Shown: positions 7,313-14,372, numbered from the stretch's first letter. The stretch: 16,517 bases of DNA from Betaproteobacteria bacterium (GCA_009923345.1 RFTR01000024.1:1-16517); one strand, 5' to 3'. Numbers and translations are program-made. Notes: a model not told the origin generated them from the letters alone.

Positions 7313-8195
7313 TTTAGGCGGCACCAAAATAGAAATAGCGGTCGTCGACCCTATTGAAGGTGTTACCTATAAAGACAGGGTGCCAACACCCCAGCATTCC
7401 TACATTGCCATACTGGAGGCCATCAGTGCCTTGGTAGATAAAACACTAGAAAAACAAAAGCTAGAACGCCCACTTGCCATTGGGATTGGCATTCCAGGTT
7501 GCTTAGACCCAGCCACAAAATTAGTACGCGGATCCAACACAGTCGTCACGAATGGCAAACCCTTGCAGCAAGATTTGCAACAACGCCTTGGCTGTCAGGT
7601 ACATCTGCAAAACGATGCCAACTGTTTAGCGGTGAGTGAAGCAGTCGATGGAGCTGCCAAAGGATGTTCCATCGTATTTGCAGTCATTATTGGAACTGGC
7701 TGTGGTGGCGGTATTGCCATAGGTGGCAAAGCTTGGACTGGTAACAACGGTATCGCAGGTGAATGGGGACATAACCCACTACCATGGCCTAGCGCAGAGG
7801 AAATCCAAGCAGCGCCTTGCTGGTGCGGGCAAGTAGGCTGCCAAGAGACTTGGATCAGCGGCACGGCATTCGCACTTGACCATGCACACCATACGGGCGA
7901 GGAACTTAAAGCGGAGCAGATCATTGACAGCATGCGCGCAGGTGATTTAGAGGCCAAAAGGAGCTTTGACCGATATGTCAATCGCTTGGCGCGCGCACTC
8001 GCTAGCGTGATGAATGTCCTGGATCCCGATTGCATAGTTCTGGGAGGTGGCATGAGCAATATCGATGAAATTTATCAAGCACTTCCGAGTGAAATCATTC
8101 GCTATACATTTACCAAGCCTATTTCAACGCCTATCTTAAAAGCGATGCACGGCGACTCTTCTGGCGTGCGCGGTGCCGCTTGGTTAACGAAATAA
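7290..8195 (+). CDS. mak: ROK-family fructokinase, Mak-like
   Basis: This 301-residue sugar kinase closely resembles E. coli Mak (manno(fructo)kinase) over its whole length. The N-terminal phosphate-binding motif is IGIDLGGTK (5-13). Asp109 in QNDANCLAVSEAVDGAA (107-123) is the catalytic base. FAVIIGTGCGGG (130-141) contacts ATP. GEWGHNPLPW (157-166) with CWCGQVGCQET (177-187) gives the zinc ligands His161, Cys177, Cys179 and Cys184. It should phosphorylate fructose at C6 using ATP. I chose ATG 7290 because the protein then starts at the beta strand MRSLIGIDLGG. The frame is open back to 7200, but that extension is coding sequence of the transferase read in another frame. The start lies 23 bases inside the CoA-transferase gene, suggesting translational coupling. 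Confidence 0.9.
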   Translation: MRSLIGIDLGGTKIEIAVVDPIEGVTYKDRVPTPQHSYIAILEAISALVDKTLEKQKLERPLAIGIGIPGCLDPATKLVRGSNTVVTNGKPLQQDLQQRLGCQVHLQNDANCLAVSEAVDGAAKGCSIVFAVIIGTGCGGGIAIGGKAWTGNNGIAGEWGHNPLPWPSAEEIQAAPCWCGQVGCQETWISGTAFALDHAHHTGEELKAEQIIDSMRAGDLEAKRSFDRYVNRLARALASVMNVLDPDCIVLGGGMSNIDEIYQALPSEIIRYTFTKPISTPILKAMHGDSSGVRGAAWLTK

Positions 8196-8201
8196 TTAAA
8201 T

Positions 8202-8597
8202 ATGTCCTCTCAGCCACCGTCCATCAGTCTTCTCGATTCCATCGCCCTGATAGATTCTTCACACGCTGGCACTATCGTTGTGACAGGTTCGCATGGCGGT
8301 CGCTCTGCCGCTGGGTTTGTGGTCGACGTCAGTAAAAAACCATTAGCCGTCTTTTTTAACGACGCCGGAGGTGGAAAGGATGACGCTGGAAAAGTAGGTC
8401 TAGGCATGTTGCAAGCCATCGGTGTGCCAGCGGCTTGTTACTCGCATATGTCTGCACGTATCGGTGATGCACAAGATGGCCTAGAAAACGGAATATTGAC
8501 GGATATGAATGACTTCGCAAGGCTAGCAGGCATGAAGGAGGATTTGCAGGTTTCAGAAGCTATTCGCTGCGTTAAAAAAAGTGAACATCCTGACTAA
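8202..8597 (+). CDS. Conserved-looking protein of unknown function
   Basis: This 131-residue soluble protein has no signal peptide or membrane segment. I do not recognise a named family, but the sequence looks constrained: VVTGSHGGRSAAGFVVD near residues 26-42, AVFFNDAGGGKDDAGKVGLG near 49-68, then a segment reading GVPAACYSHMSARIGDAQDG, and finally ILTDMNDFARLAG. The glycine-rich GSHGG loop and the NDAG and SARIGDA motifs could form a small-molecule or phosphate pocket, which is speculation. I have an unverified impression that similar short proteins occur near Bug receptors in other Burkholderiales. The gene starts 6 bases after the kinase stop, so it is probably the last gene of the transferase-kinase operon. 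No Shine-Dalgarno is seen. The next in-frame ATG is far inside, so this start is favoured. Confidence 0.7.
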   Translation: MSSQPPSISLLDSIALIDSSHAGTIVVTGSHGGRSAAGFVVDVSKKPLAVFFNDAGGGKDDAGKVGLGMLQAIGVPAACYSHMSARIGDAQDGLENGILTDMNDFARLAGMKEDLQVSEAIRCVKKSEHPD

Positions 8598-8602
8598 ATT
8601 TA

Positions 8603-8673
8603 CTTTTACCGAAAGTTGACACACTAAATTGCAGCTAGATTACCCACACACAACAGGCCAAGAGGATGTTGTG
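8603..8673 (+). pseudogene. Possible relic of the ureD 5' end
   Basis: In the 117-base gap between two convergent genes, this stretch aligns without gaps to 12848-12918, the start of ureD, at a constant offset of 4,245 bases. By hand count 46 of 71 positions match, including an exact 15-base core (8630-8644 against 12875-12889). Read in the ureD frame the core gives LQLDY, as in UreD ALQLDY, and a later DV also matches. The ATG is not preserved and in-frame stops are present, so it cannot be a gene. It may be a decayed duplicate or chance. The rest of the gap holds only a 7-bp inverted repeat (8649-8655 with 8667-8673) without a T-run. Confidence 0.3.
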
Positions 8674-8714
8674 ACATTCGGTTCTAGTTGACAGAGAGCG
8701 AATCCACTAACAAC

Positions 8715-9446
8715 TTACTTTAACCAATGCGGATCGGGTAATTGCCCGAACACCTGACGCAGACCTTGGCTCCAGCTACTGCGTAAATCTCTAAAGTAGG
8801 TATCTTCAGAGTCGATGCGGTGGCGTTTGGTCACTTGCAAATCATTAGTTTTGATCATCGCGACATCGATAGGCAGGCCTACCGATAAATTACTTTTAAT
8901 AGTGGAGTCAAAAGATACCAAGGCGCATTTGATGGCCTGAGACATGCCTATACCGGGTTGAATAACTCGGTCCAGAATAGGTTTGCCGTATTTGCTCTCG
9001 CCGATCTGAAAAAAAGGCGTATCCGCTGTGGATTCTATGAAATTACCTTGCGGATAGACCATGAACAAACGTGGTGCTTCTCCCTTAACTTGGCCACCAA
9101 CCAAAAACGTAGCGGTGAAATCCACGTCGCTTTGCTCAGGTGCTTCGTTCATGGTGGAGTGAATGGTTTTGCGCAATTCACGACCCACCAACTCTGCCAC
9201 AGCGAACATGGACGCGTGCGCAGTCAATGGTTGTTCAGCGTCTAGCGCATACTGCTTGATACGGCTGACCACTTGCTGCGTAGTCGCTAGGTTGCCGCTG
9301 TTGAGCATTACGATGACGCCTTCTCCCGGTGTTTCGACAACTGTCATTTTGCAAAACGTGGATACATGGTCCACGCCTGCGTTAGTGCGTGAGTCTGAGG
9401 CGAACACCAGTCCTTCGTCGAGCACCATACCAACACAGTAAGTCAT
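8715..9446 (-). CDS. Anbu: bacterial proteasome-like N-terminal threonine hydrolase
   Basis: This 243-residue protein is Anbu (COG3484), a self-compartmentalising relative of proteasome beta subunits and HslV. The sequence begins MTYCVGMVLDEGLVFASDSR. After removal of Met1, Thr2 would be the N-terminal nucleophile. Asp18 in ASDSRTNAG and Lys33 in FCKM supply the other two members of the Thr1/Asp17/Lys33-type active site. Later landmarks are MLNSGNLATTQQV and LVSFDSTIKSNLSVGLPIDV. It is cytoplasmic, and its natural substrates are unknown. It is the last gene of the ATP-grasp/alpha-E/transglutaminase operon, 8 bases after the transglutaminase stop. AAGGCAAGGC directly precedes the ATG and supports this start, as does the need for Thr at position 2. 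No unfoldase ATPase gene is nearby, which is usual for Anbu. Confidence 0.93.
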   Translation of the reverse strand: MTYCVGMVLDEGLVFASDSRTNAGVDHVSTFCKMTVVETPGEGVIVMLNSGNLATTQQVVSRIKQYALDAEQPLTAHASMFAVAELVGRELRKTIHSTMNEAPEQSDVDFTATFLVGGQVKGEAPRLFMVYPQGNFIESTADTPFFQIGESKYGKPILDRVIQPGIGMSQAIKCALVSFDSTIKSNLSVGLPIDVAMIKTNDLQVTKRHRIDSEDTYFRDLRSSWSQGLRQVFGQLPDPHWLK

Positions 9447-9454
9447 GCCTTGCC

Positions 9455-10258
9455 TTATTGTTGATCGAAGATGGCGGATTCTACTTTTGCAAAGCTGTGC
9501 ATGGTTTCATTGCCGCCGCCAATGCGCATTCCACGCACTGGGCTGGCACTTTCATAGTCCAAGCCATGCGCCAATCGAATATGGCCTCTATCTGCGTCAC
9601 TCGAGTTGCTGACGTCATAGCCTATCCAACGTCCGCCTACCCAGGCCTCGGCCCATGCGTGGCTAGCGACTTGCTCGTTGTCTGCCGAATGCAAATAACC
9701 GCTGACATAGCGCGAAGGTACGCCAAGAAAGCGTGCACACGCCAAAAACACATGCGTGTGGTCCTGACACACGCCCTTACCTTTAGCGAATGACTGCGCC
9801 GCGGAGTCGCCCACGTGCGTAATGCCAGTCTCGTAAGGCATGCGCTCCAGCAAAGCCAGCATCACATCGTACAAAGCCATGTAGGGTCGCGACTTGACCG
9901 AAGAGCGAAAGGGTTCAATAAAGTTTTGAATCGACGCATCTACAAGGGTCAGCTTCGTGGCGCGCAGGTATACGGCGCGCGGCACTGGGCCTTCGGGCTC
10001 ACCCTGATCAGACTCGATCAAATCCACGCTTCCGCGCGCGCGCAACACAATGTCCTGGCTAGCGTTTTCCAATACCAAGCAATGGCATAAATTTCCATAG
10101 GCATCTGTCCAAGGCGTTGCTTTTCCTGGCAGATCCAGCTGCCAGTTCAAAGGGTTTTGGCGATGGGTTTTCAGCGGGGTCATGCGCAACATTTGAATGC
10201 TCCGGCGCACCGGATGCTCATAGCGATAACCGGTTTCATGAAATACCTGCAGTTTCAT
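9455..10258 (-). CDS. Transglutaminase-like cysteine peptidase with N-terminal beta domain
   Basis: This 267-residue protein carries the bacterial transglutaminase N-terminal region (residues 1 to about 80, with HETGYRYEHPVRRSIQMLRM). A papain-like transglutaminase core follows. The catalytic triad can be read as Cys164 in GKGVCQDHTHVF, His200 in ASHAWAEAWV and Asp215 in WIGYDVSN. It has no signal peptide, so it should act in the cytoplasm. Such COG1305 proteins hydrolyse or transfer amide bonds. In this neighbourhood the likely role is to cut or process whatever the ATP-grasp enzyme makes, an inference from the conserved gene set. Its start codon overlaps the stop of the alpha-E gene in an ATGA arrangement (10255-10258), indicating translational coupling. 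Confidence 0.92.
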   Translation of the reverse strand: MKLQVFHETGYRYEHPVRRSIQMLRMTPLKTHRQNPLNWQLDLPGKATPWTDAYGNLCHCLVLENASQDIVLRARGSVDLIESDQGEPEGPVPRAVYLRATKLTLVDASIQNFIEPFRSSVKSRPYMALYDVMLALLERMPYETGITHVGDSAAQSFAKGKGVCQDHTHVFLACARFLGVPSRYVSGYLHSADNEQVASHAWAEAWVGGRWIGYDVSNSSDADRGHIRLAHGLDYESASPVRGMRIGGGNETMHSFAKVESAIFDQQ

Positions 10259-11205
10259 GCGATGGACTCTAGGTAATCGGTTTGCACCGCTTGGGCCAGG
10301 GAAATATTTTCTTTGACAAATAGCTCTAGGTAGTTTTCCAGGCCGCTGTTGTAAACCTCGCTCAAGCTGCCAAATTTCAGATTAGTTAGAAGGTTAGCGC
10401 AGCGTTTGCGTGCCCCACGACCGGTTTGCTGAGGCAATTGCTCCAGTATGTTGGCGATTTCGTCCAGGCAAAAATGCAGCGAACGAGGCACTCGAGGGTT
10501 AAAGATCAGTAACTCGGATACGCGGTCTGTATCAATGGCGTCGCGGTAGGTGTCGCGGTAGGCCTCTAGGGCACTGACCGAACGCAGTACCGCACCGAGG
10601 CGGTAATAGTCGTCCACCAAATCGTTGCTTTCGGCCTGTTCTACTTTAGTCTTGACACTCAGTATGCGCGCGGTATTGTCAGCGCGCTCAAGGTATGTGC
10701 CCAGTCGAATGAAGTGGTAGGGCTGGTCGCGCTGAATCGTTGCAAAGGTCACGCCCCGAAATAAGTGTGAGCGTTGCTTGATCCATTCAAAAAAAGTGGA
10801 ATCCACCATATGATCCGGGCCTTTGATTTTCTTTTTTCGTGATAGCAACTCCAACCAAGTGTCGTTGATGCATTCCCACATTTCCACCGTCATGGCGCCG
10901 CGCACTGATCGCGCGTTTTCGCGGCAGGACTGTAAGCAGTTAAAAATGGATGAGGGATGATCTGGGTCCCAGGCTAGAAACTGTGCTACTTGATCCGATC
11001 GCATAGGCCGCGCTGTAGCTTCGAAAGCTGCCAATGTGTCGGTAATGACCAGCGGTTCGCTCACCATCTCCGGCGCGGCGCTGCTACTATCAGACTTAGA
11101 CAGCAAAGCGAGTGATTGGCCGACCTCCAAGATACGTGCCATATTTTCGGCACGTTCCAAATAACGCGAAAGCCAATAAAGTTGAGCGGCTACTCTCGAC
11201 AGCAT
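10255..11205 (-). CDS. Alpha-E domain protein
   Basis: This is a 316-residue, mostly helical protein of the alpha-E family (DUF403, COG2307). The diagnostic motif occurs twice: RYLERAENMAR (14-24) and TYLERADNTAR (170-180). The repeat suggests two related helical halves. Other family segments are FLAWDPDHPSSIFNCLQSCR (76-95), with the common phrase ENARSVRGAMT after it, and NPRVPRSLHFCLD (236-248). Its biochemical activity is not established. It nearly always accompanies the circularly permuted ATP-grasp protein and sometimes is fused to it, so it is probably a partner in the same reaction. Its start shares one base with the ATP-grasp stop (TAATG at 11207-11203), and its stop overlaps the transglutaminase start, so all three are translationally coupled. 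Confidence 0.92.
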   Translation of the reverse strand: MLSRVAAQLYWLSRYLERAENMARILEVGQSLALLSKSDSSSAAPEMVSEPLVITDTLAAFEATARPMRSDQVAQFLAWDPDHPSSIFNCLQSCRENARSVRGAMTVEMWECINDTWLELLSRKKKIKGPDHMVDSTFFEWIKQRSHLFRGVTFATIQRDQPYHFIRLGTYLERADNTARILSVKTKVEQAESNDLVDDYYRLGAVLRSVSALEAYRDTYRDAIDTDRVSELLIFNPRVPRSLHFCLDEIANILEQLPQQTGRGARKRCANLLTNLKFGSLSEVYNSGLENYLELFVKENISLAQAVQTDYLESIA

Positions 11206-12626
11206 TAGAGCGCCCCCTCATCTTCCAGCACCCAGGTGTCTTTGGTTCCGCCGCCTTGGGATGAATTGACCACCAGCGAGCCCTCGCGCAAAGCCACGCG
11301 CGTCAGACCACCAGGCACGATACGCGTTTCTTTGCCCATGAGTACAAATGGACGCAGATCGATATGGCGCGGCGCAATACCCTGATCCACAAAAATCGGG
11401 CAAGCAGACAAACTGAGCGTGGGCTGCGCAATGAAGTTGTCCGGCTGCGCTTTCAAACGTTTGGCAAAACTATCTATTTCCGATTTACTAGCGGTGGGGC
11501 CGACCAACATACCGTAGCCGCCTGCGCCATGAACTTCTTTGACGACCAGTTGAGACAGATTTGCCAAAACGTAGGACAGCTCATCTGGCTTGCGGCATTG
11601 CCAGGTTTGCACATTGTTCAAAATAGGTGTTTCGCTCAAGTAGAAGCGGATCATGTCCGGCACATAGGGGTAAATAGATTTGTCATCCGCCACGCCTGTA
11701 CCTAGCGCATTGGCAATCACCACATTGCCCTGGCGGTAGACCGATGCCAGCCCGGGCACACCAATGAGTGAATCTGGTGCAAAGCTTAAAGGGTCCATGT
11801 ACAAATCGTCCACCCTGCGGTAGATGACATCAACCAGCTGCGGGCCCTCGGTGGTTTGCATATACACATTACCTTGGCGAACAAAAAGGTCCGAGCCTTC
11901 GACTAGTTCTATACCCATTTGCTTGGCCAAAAATGCATGCTCGAAATACGCGCTGTTGAAACGCCCTGGCGTGTGCAGTACCACAGTGGGCTGCTCCACC
12001 CAGCTAGCAGAGCGCAAGGTTTGTAAAAGCAACGCCGGATAATGCTCCACCGGTCGCACCGCGTAGCGACGGAATAAATCAGGGAACAAACGCATCATCA
12101 GCAAACGGTTGCTCAGCATATAGGACACACCCGAGGGCACGCGCAAGTTGTCTTCCAACACATAAAAATCGCCATCTGAATGCCGCACAATATCTACACC
12201 GGCAATATGCGCATAGATCTGGTGTGGCAAGTCCAGGCCCAGCATCACTGGCATGAACTGCGCGTTGGCAAGTACTTGTTCAGCGGGTATCAAGCCTGCT
12301 TTCAAAATCAACTGCTGGTGGTAGACGTCGTGCAAAAACATATTGATTGCTTTTACGCGCTGCACAAGTCCTTTTTCTAGGTGAGCCCATTCTTTGCCGT
12401 CAATGATGCGTGGTATCAGGTCGGAAGGTATCAGTCGCTCGGTGCCGCCCTCATCGCCGTTGAGTGAAAACGTGATGCCGGTTCGCCTAAATATAAGGTC
12501 GGCCTCGGTCTGCTTGGCCCGCACGGTATCTGCTGATACGCCTTTGAGCCAATTGTCAAAGGCTTTGTAATGCGGGCGGGAGATGCCCTGCGCGTCACTC
12601 ATCTCATTAAATATTGGGCTACTCAT
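11205..12626 (-). CDS. Circularly permuted ATP-grasp protein (COG2308 type)
   Basis: This 473-residue protein has the usual length for circularly permuted ATP-grasp proteins (DUF404/DUF407). Recognisable blocks are VLEDNLRVPSGVSYMLSNR (156-174), RRVDDLYMDPLSF (270-282), VKEVHGAGGYGMLVGP (362-377), LRPFV (424-428) and VNSSQGGGTKDTWVL (453-467). ATP-grasp enzymes join a carboxylate to an amine through an acyl-phosphate. This subfamily is predicted to form peptide-like amide bonds, but the substrate is not known. It is the first gene of the Anbu operon, and its stop shares a base with the alpha-E start. The start is uncertain: ATG 12626 has no clear Shine-Dalgarno, and Met9 is an in-frame alternative that would give 465 residues. 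Confidence 0.92.
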   Translation of the reverse strand: MSSPIFNEMSDAQGISRPHYKAFDNWLKGVSADTVRAKQTEADLIFRRTGITFSLNGDEGGTERLIPSDLIPRIIDGKEWAHLEKGLVQRVKAINMFLHDVYHQQLILKAGLIPAEQVLANAQFMPVMLGLDLPHQIYAHIAGVDIVRHSDGDFYVLEDNLRVPSGVSYMLSNRLLMMRLFPDLFRRYAVRPVEHYPALLLQTLRSASWVEQPTVVLHTPGRFNSAYFEHAFLAKQMGIELVEGSDLFVRQGNVYMQTTEGPQLVDVIYRRVDDLYMDPLSFAPDSLIGVPGLASVYRQGNVVIANALGTGVADDKSIYPYVPDMIRFYLSETPILNNVQTWQCRKPDELSYVLANLSQLVVKEVHGAGGYGMLVGPTASKSEIDSFAKRLKAQPDNFIAQPTLSLSACPIFVDQGIAPRHIDLRPFVLMGKETRIVPGGLTRVALREGSLVVNSSQGGGTKDTWVLEDEGAL

Positions 12627-12852
12627 TAGAACTTCGCACTTTTCAACTAGGAGATTATCTTTTTAAGCATGGATCGTGCCGCTCGTGCACCTTGCTGGAA
12701 CCTCTTTTTAAGCGCAATTGGCCATACCCATGCACCAAAACTGGATGTGCCGCACCAAATTGAAACTTACCAGTAGGTGTATCTCAGTCGAAAACGAAAA
12801 GTTGATCTAAGTATTACTCACGTATAACATCTGTTGATATGAAGCACCTTTT
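12627..12852. other. Divergent intergenic region between the Anbu operon and ureD
   Basis: This 226-base gap must hold promoters for both directions. Two pairs of direct repeats are visible. TCTTTTTAAGC lies at 12658-12668 and 12703-12713. GCACCAAA lies at 12732-12739 and 12752-12759, exactly 20 bases apart. For the Anbu operon the only -10-like hexamer I find is GATAAT on the minus strand (12659-12654), without a good -35. No coding sequence is apparent. Confidence 0.5.
12802..12828 (+). promoter_or_regulatory. Weak candidate promoter for ureD
   Basis: TTGATC (12802-12807) and TATAAC (12823-12828) resemble -35 and -10 boxes, but the 15-base spacer is shorter than the preferred 17. Transcription from here would leave a leader of only about 20 bases before the ureD ATG. 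No Shine-Dalgarno is clear in that leader. Confidence 0.25.
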
Positions 12853-13686
12853 ATGACTGGCTGGCACGCTGCACTGCAGCTAGATTACCAACGCAAAGCA
12901 GAACGCACAGATGTAGCGCATGTGCACAACGGCCCATTGCGTGTTCTTAAAAGTTTGTATCCAGAAGGCCCGGAGATATGCCATACGGTTCTAGTGCATC
13001 CGCCAAGTGGATTAGTAGGTGGGGATCAAATTGATATCCGCTTGACGGTCAACCCGCAAGCACATGCTTTGGTGACTACACCAGGTGCCACGCGTTTTTA
13101 TCGCACCGAAAAGGGTTTAGCTTCACAAGAAGTAGTCGCCAAGGTTTGTCAAAACGCTAGGCTCGAATGGTTGCCACTAGAGACCATTGCTTATAACAAT
13201 TGCCAGGGTCTAAACAAAGTATGTTTTGATTTAGATGCGGGCGGAGAATTAATTGCTTGGGACATTACCGCCTTAGGCCTTCCCACTGCATCCCTGCCTT
13301 TTGAGCAAGGCCAGTTGCAGCAACATATGGAAATTAAAAATATCTGGCTAGAACGCGGATTGCTCAATGCAAGTGACCAACGCTTGATGTCGGGGCCAAT
13401 AGGACTTGCCAACCACCGTTGCACGGCCACCATGGTCCTTGCTTCTGGAAGCGAAATGACTCGCGACAAGAGAGACCTCGCTCTGTCGCTTGCACGTGAT
13501 GTAGTGACCCATCACGCTAAGGAAGTATTTGCGGGTGTGACATCACCACATCCGCGTGTTGTGGTGATGCGCGCTCTATCTTCTCTGGTTGAGCCTACCC
13601 AAAATTTATTTCGAGCGGTATGGGCAGCTTGGCGTACTGGCTTATGGGAGATAAAAAATGCACCACCACGTATTTGGTCTATGTAA
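12853..13686 (+). CDS. ureD: Urease accessory protein UreD
   Basis: This 277-residue protein has normal UreD length. The family pattern is clear: WHAALQLDYQRKAERT (4-19), NGPLRVLKSLYPEGPEICHT (26-45), VHPPSGLVGGD (48-58), LVTTPGATRFYRTEKG (73-88), RLEWLPLETIAYNNC (103-117) and the terminal PPRIWSM. UreD (UreH) is a cytoplasmic chaperone that binds apo-urease with UreF and UreG for nickel insertion. It is oddly placed. Burkholderiales urea clusters that I know usually run urtABCDE-ureD-ureABC in one direction, but here ureD stands alone and faces urtE. No urease subunit follows. The stops of ureD and urtE are 2 bases apart. The ATG at 12839 is out of frame, so ATG 12853 is used. Confidence 0.93.
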   Translation: MTGWHAALQLDYQRKAERTDVAHVHNGPLRVLKSLYPEGPEICHTVLVHPPSGLVGGDQIDIRLTVNPQAHALVTTPGATRFYRTEKGLASQEVVAKVCQNARLEWLPLETIAYNNCQGLNKVCFDLDAGGELIAWDITALGLPTASLPFEQGQLQQHMEIKNIWLERGLLNASDQRLMSGPIGLANHRCTATMVLASGSEMTRDKRDLALSLARDVVTHHAKEVFAGVTSPHPRVVVMRALSSLVEPTQNLFRAVWAAWRTGLWEIKNAPPRIWSM

Positions 13687-13691
13687 GCTTA
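13684..13691. other. Palindromic octamer carrying the stop codons of ureD and urtE
   Basis: TAAGCTTA is self-complementary. Its first three bases are the ureD stop on the plus strand and its last three the urtE stop on the minus strand. The two convergent genes therefore end with no room for an intergenic terminator, and read-through antisense transcription is likely on each side. Confidence 0.8.
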
Positions 13692-14372
13692 AATGGATAC
13701 CAATTGCCGAATACCTTTGCTTTGCATCTCGCTACCTAGACCCGTAGCGATAATTTCACCGCGCTCCATCACCAAATAGTCGTCTGCCAATTCTTCAGCA
13801 AAATCGTAGTACTGCTCACACAACAAAATAGCCATATCACCACGGCCTGCCAGCATACGAATGACGCGCCCGATGTCTTTGATGATGCTGGGTTGAATAC
13901 CTTCCGTTGGTTCATCCAACACCAATAGTTTTGGGCCAGAGGCTAGAGCTCTTGCAATGGCAAGTTGTTGTTGTTGACCGCCAGACAAATCACCACCGCG
14001 ACGATGCAGCATTTGCTTCAACACAGGAAACAACTCAAATAACTCAGTTGGGATATCGGTCCCAGAAGGACGCGTGGCAAGCCCCATGCGCAAGTTATCT
14101 TCTACCGTCAGTCGTGCAAATATTTCACGACCTTGGGGCACATAGCCAATGATCGACTGTCCATCAAATGTAATGCTGCCGTTTCGAATAGGCACAGCGC
14201 CCATAAGAGACTTCAATAGCGTAGTTTTACCCACACCATTACGGCCCAACAAAACGGTAATGCGGCCTAGACGCGCCTCAAAACTCACGTCACGCAAGAT
14301 ATGCGAGCCACCGTAGTATTGGTTGATATTAGAAACTTGAAGCAATGACATAGTCTGTATCTTTGAATTCAT
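13689..14372 (-). CDS. urtE: Urea ABC transporter ATP-binding protein UrtE
   Basis: This LivF-type ABC ATPase, 227 residues, is the second nucleotide-binding subunit of the urea importer. NQYYGGSHILRDVSFEA (17-33) and DEPTEGIQPSIIKDIG (153-168) are UrtE hallmarks. Walker A is GRNGVGKT (43-50), the Q-loop Gln is Gln80, the signature is LSGGQ (129-133) and Walker B is LLVLDEP (149-155). Between FDG (69-71) and IGYVPQG (75-81) only three residues remain, where relatives have about sixteen, so about 13 residues are missing in frame. ATG 14372 overlaps the urtD stop (ATGA). Met8 (14351) fits the family N-terminus better (MSLLQVSNINQ) and may be the true start. It is the last gene of the urt operon. 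Confidence 0.93.
   Translation of the reverse strand: MNSKIQTMSLLQVSNINQYYGGSHILRDVSFEARLGRITVLLGRNGVGKTTLLKSLMGAVPIRNGSITFDGQSIIGYVPQGREIFARLTVEDNLRMGLATRPSGTDIPTELFELFPVLKQMLHRRGGDLSGGQQQQLAIARALASGPKLLVLDEPTEGIQPSIIKDIGRVIRMLAGRGDMAILLCEQYYDFAEELADDYLVMERGEIIATGLGSEMQSKGIRQLVSI

Noticed and set aside
8649..8673. CACAACA/TGTTGTG inverted repeat as a terminator between convergent genes
   Set aside because: Seven weak pairs with an 11-base loop and no T-run on either side; too little support to call it.
8616..8692. Two TTGACA hexamers (8616 and 8687) as promoters
   Set aside because: No fitting -10 box at 16-18 bases after the first, and no plus-strand gene starts downstream of either before the Anbu gene on the other strand.
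8715..12626. Higher GC in the Anbu block as proof of horizontal transfer
   Set aside because: A few hand-counted lines in the block were 57-62% GC against about 43% in some flanking lines, but other flanking lines reached 53-65%. Without a proper windowed computation this is not evidence.
12862..12880. TGGCAC followed by GC-rich sequence, resembling a sigma54 promoter
   Set aside because: It lies inside the ureD coding sequence, and the -12 element does not match TTGC at the required spacing.
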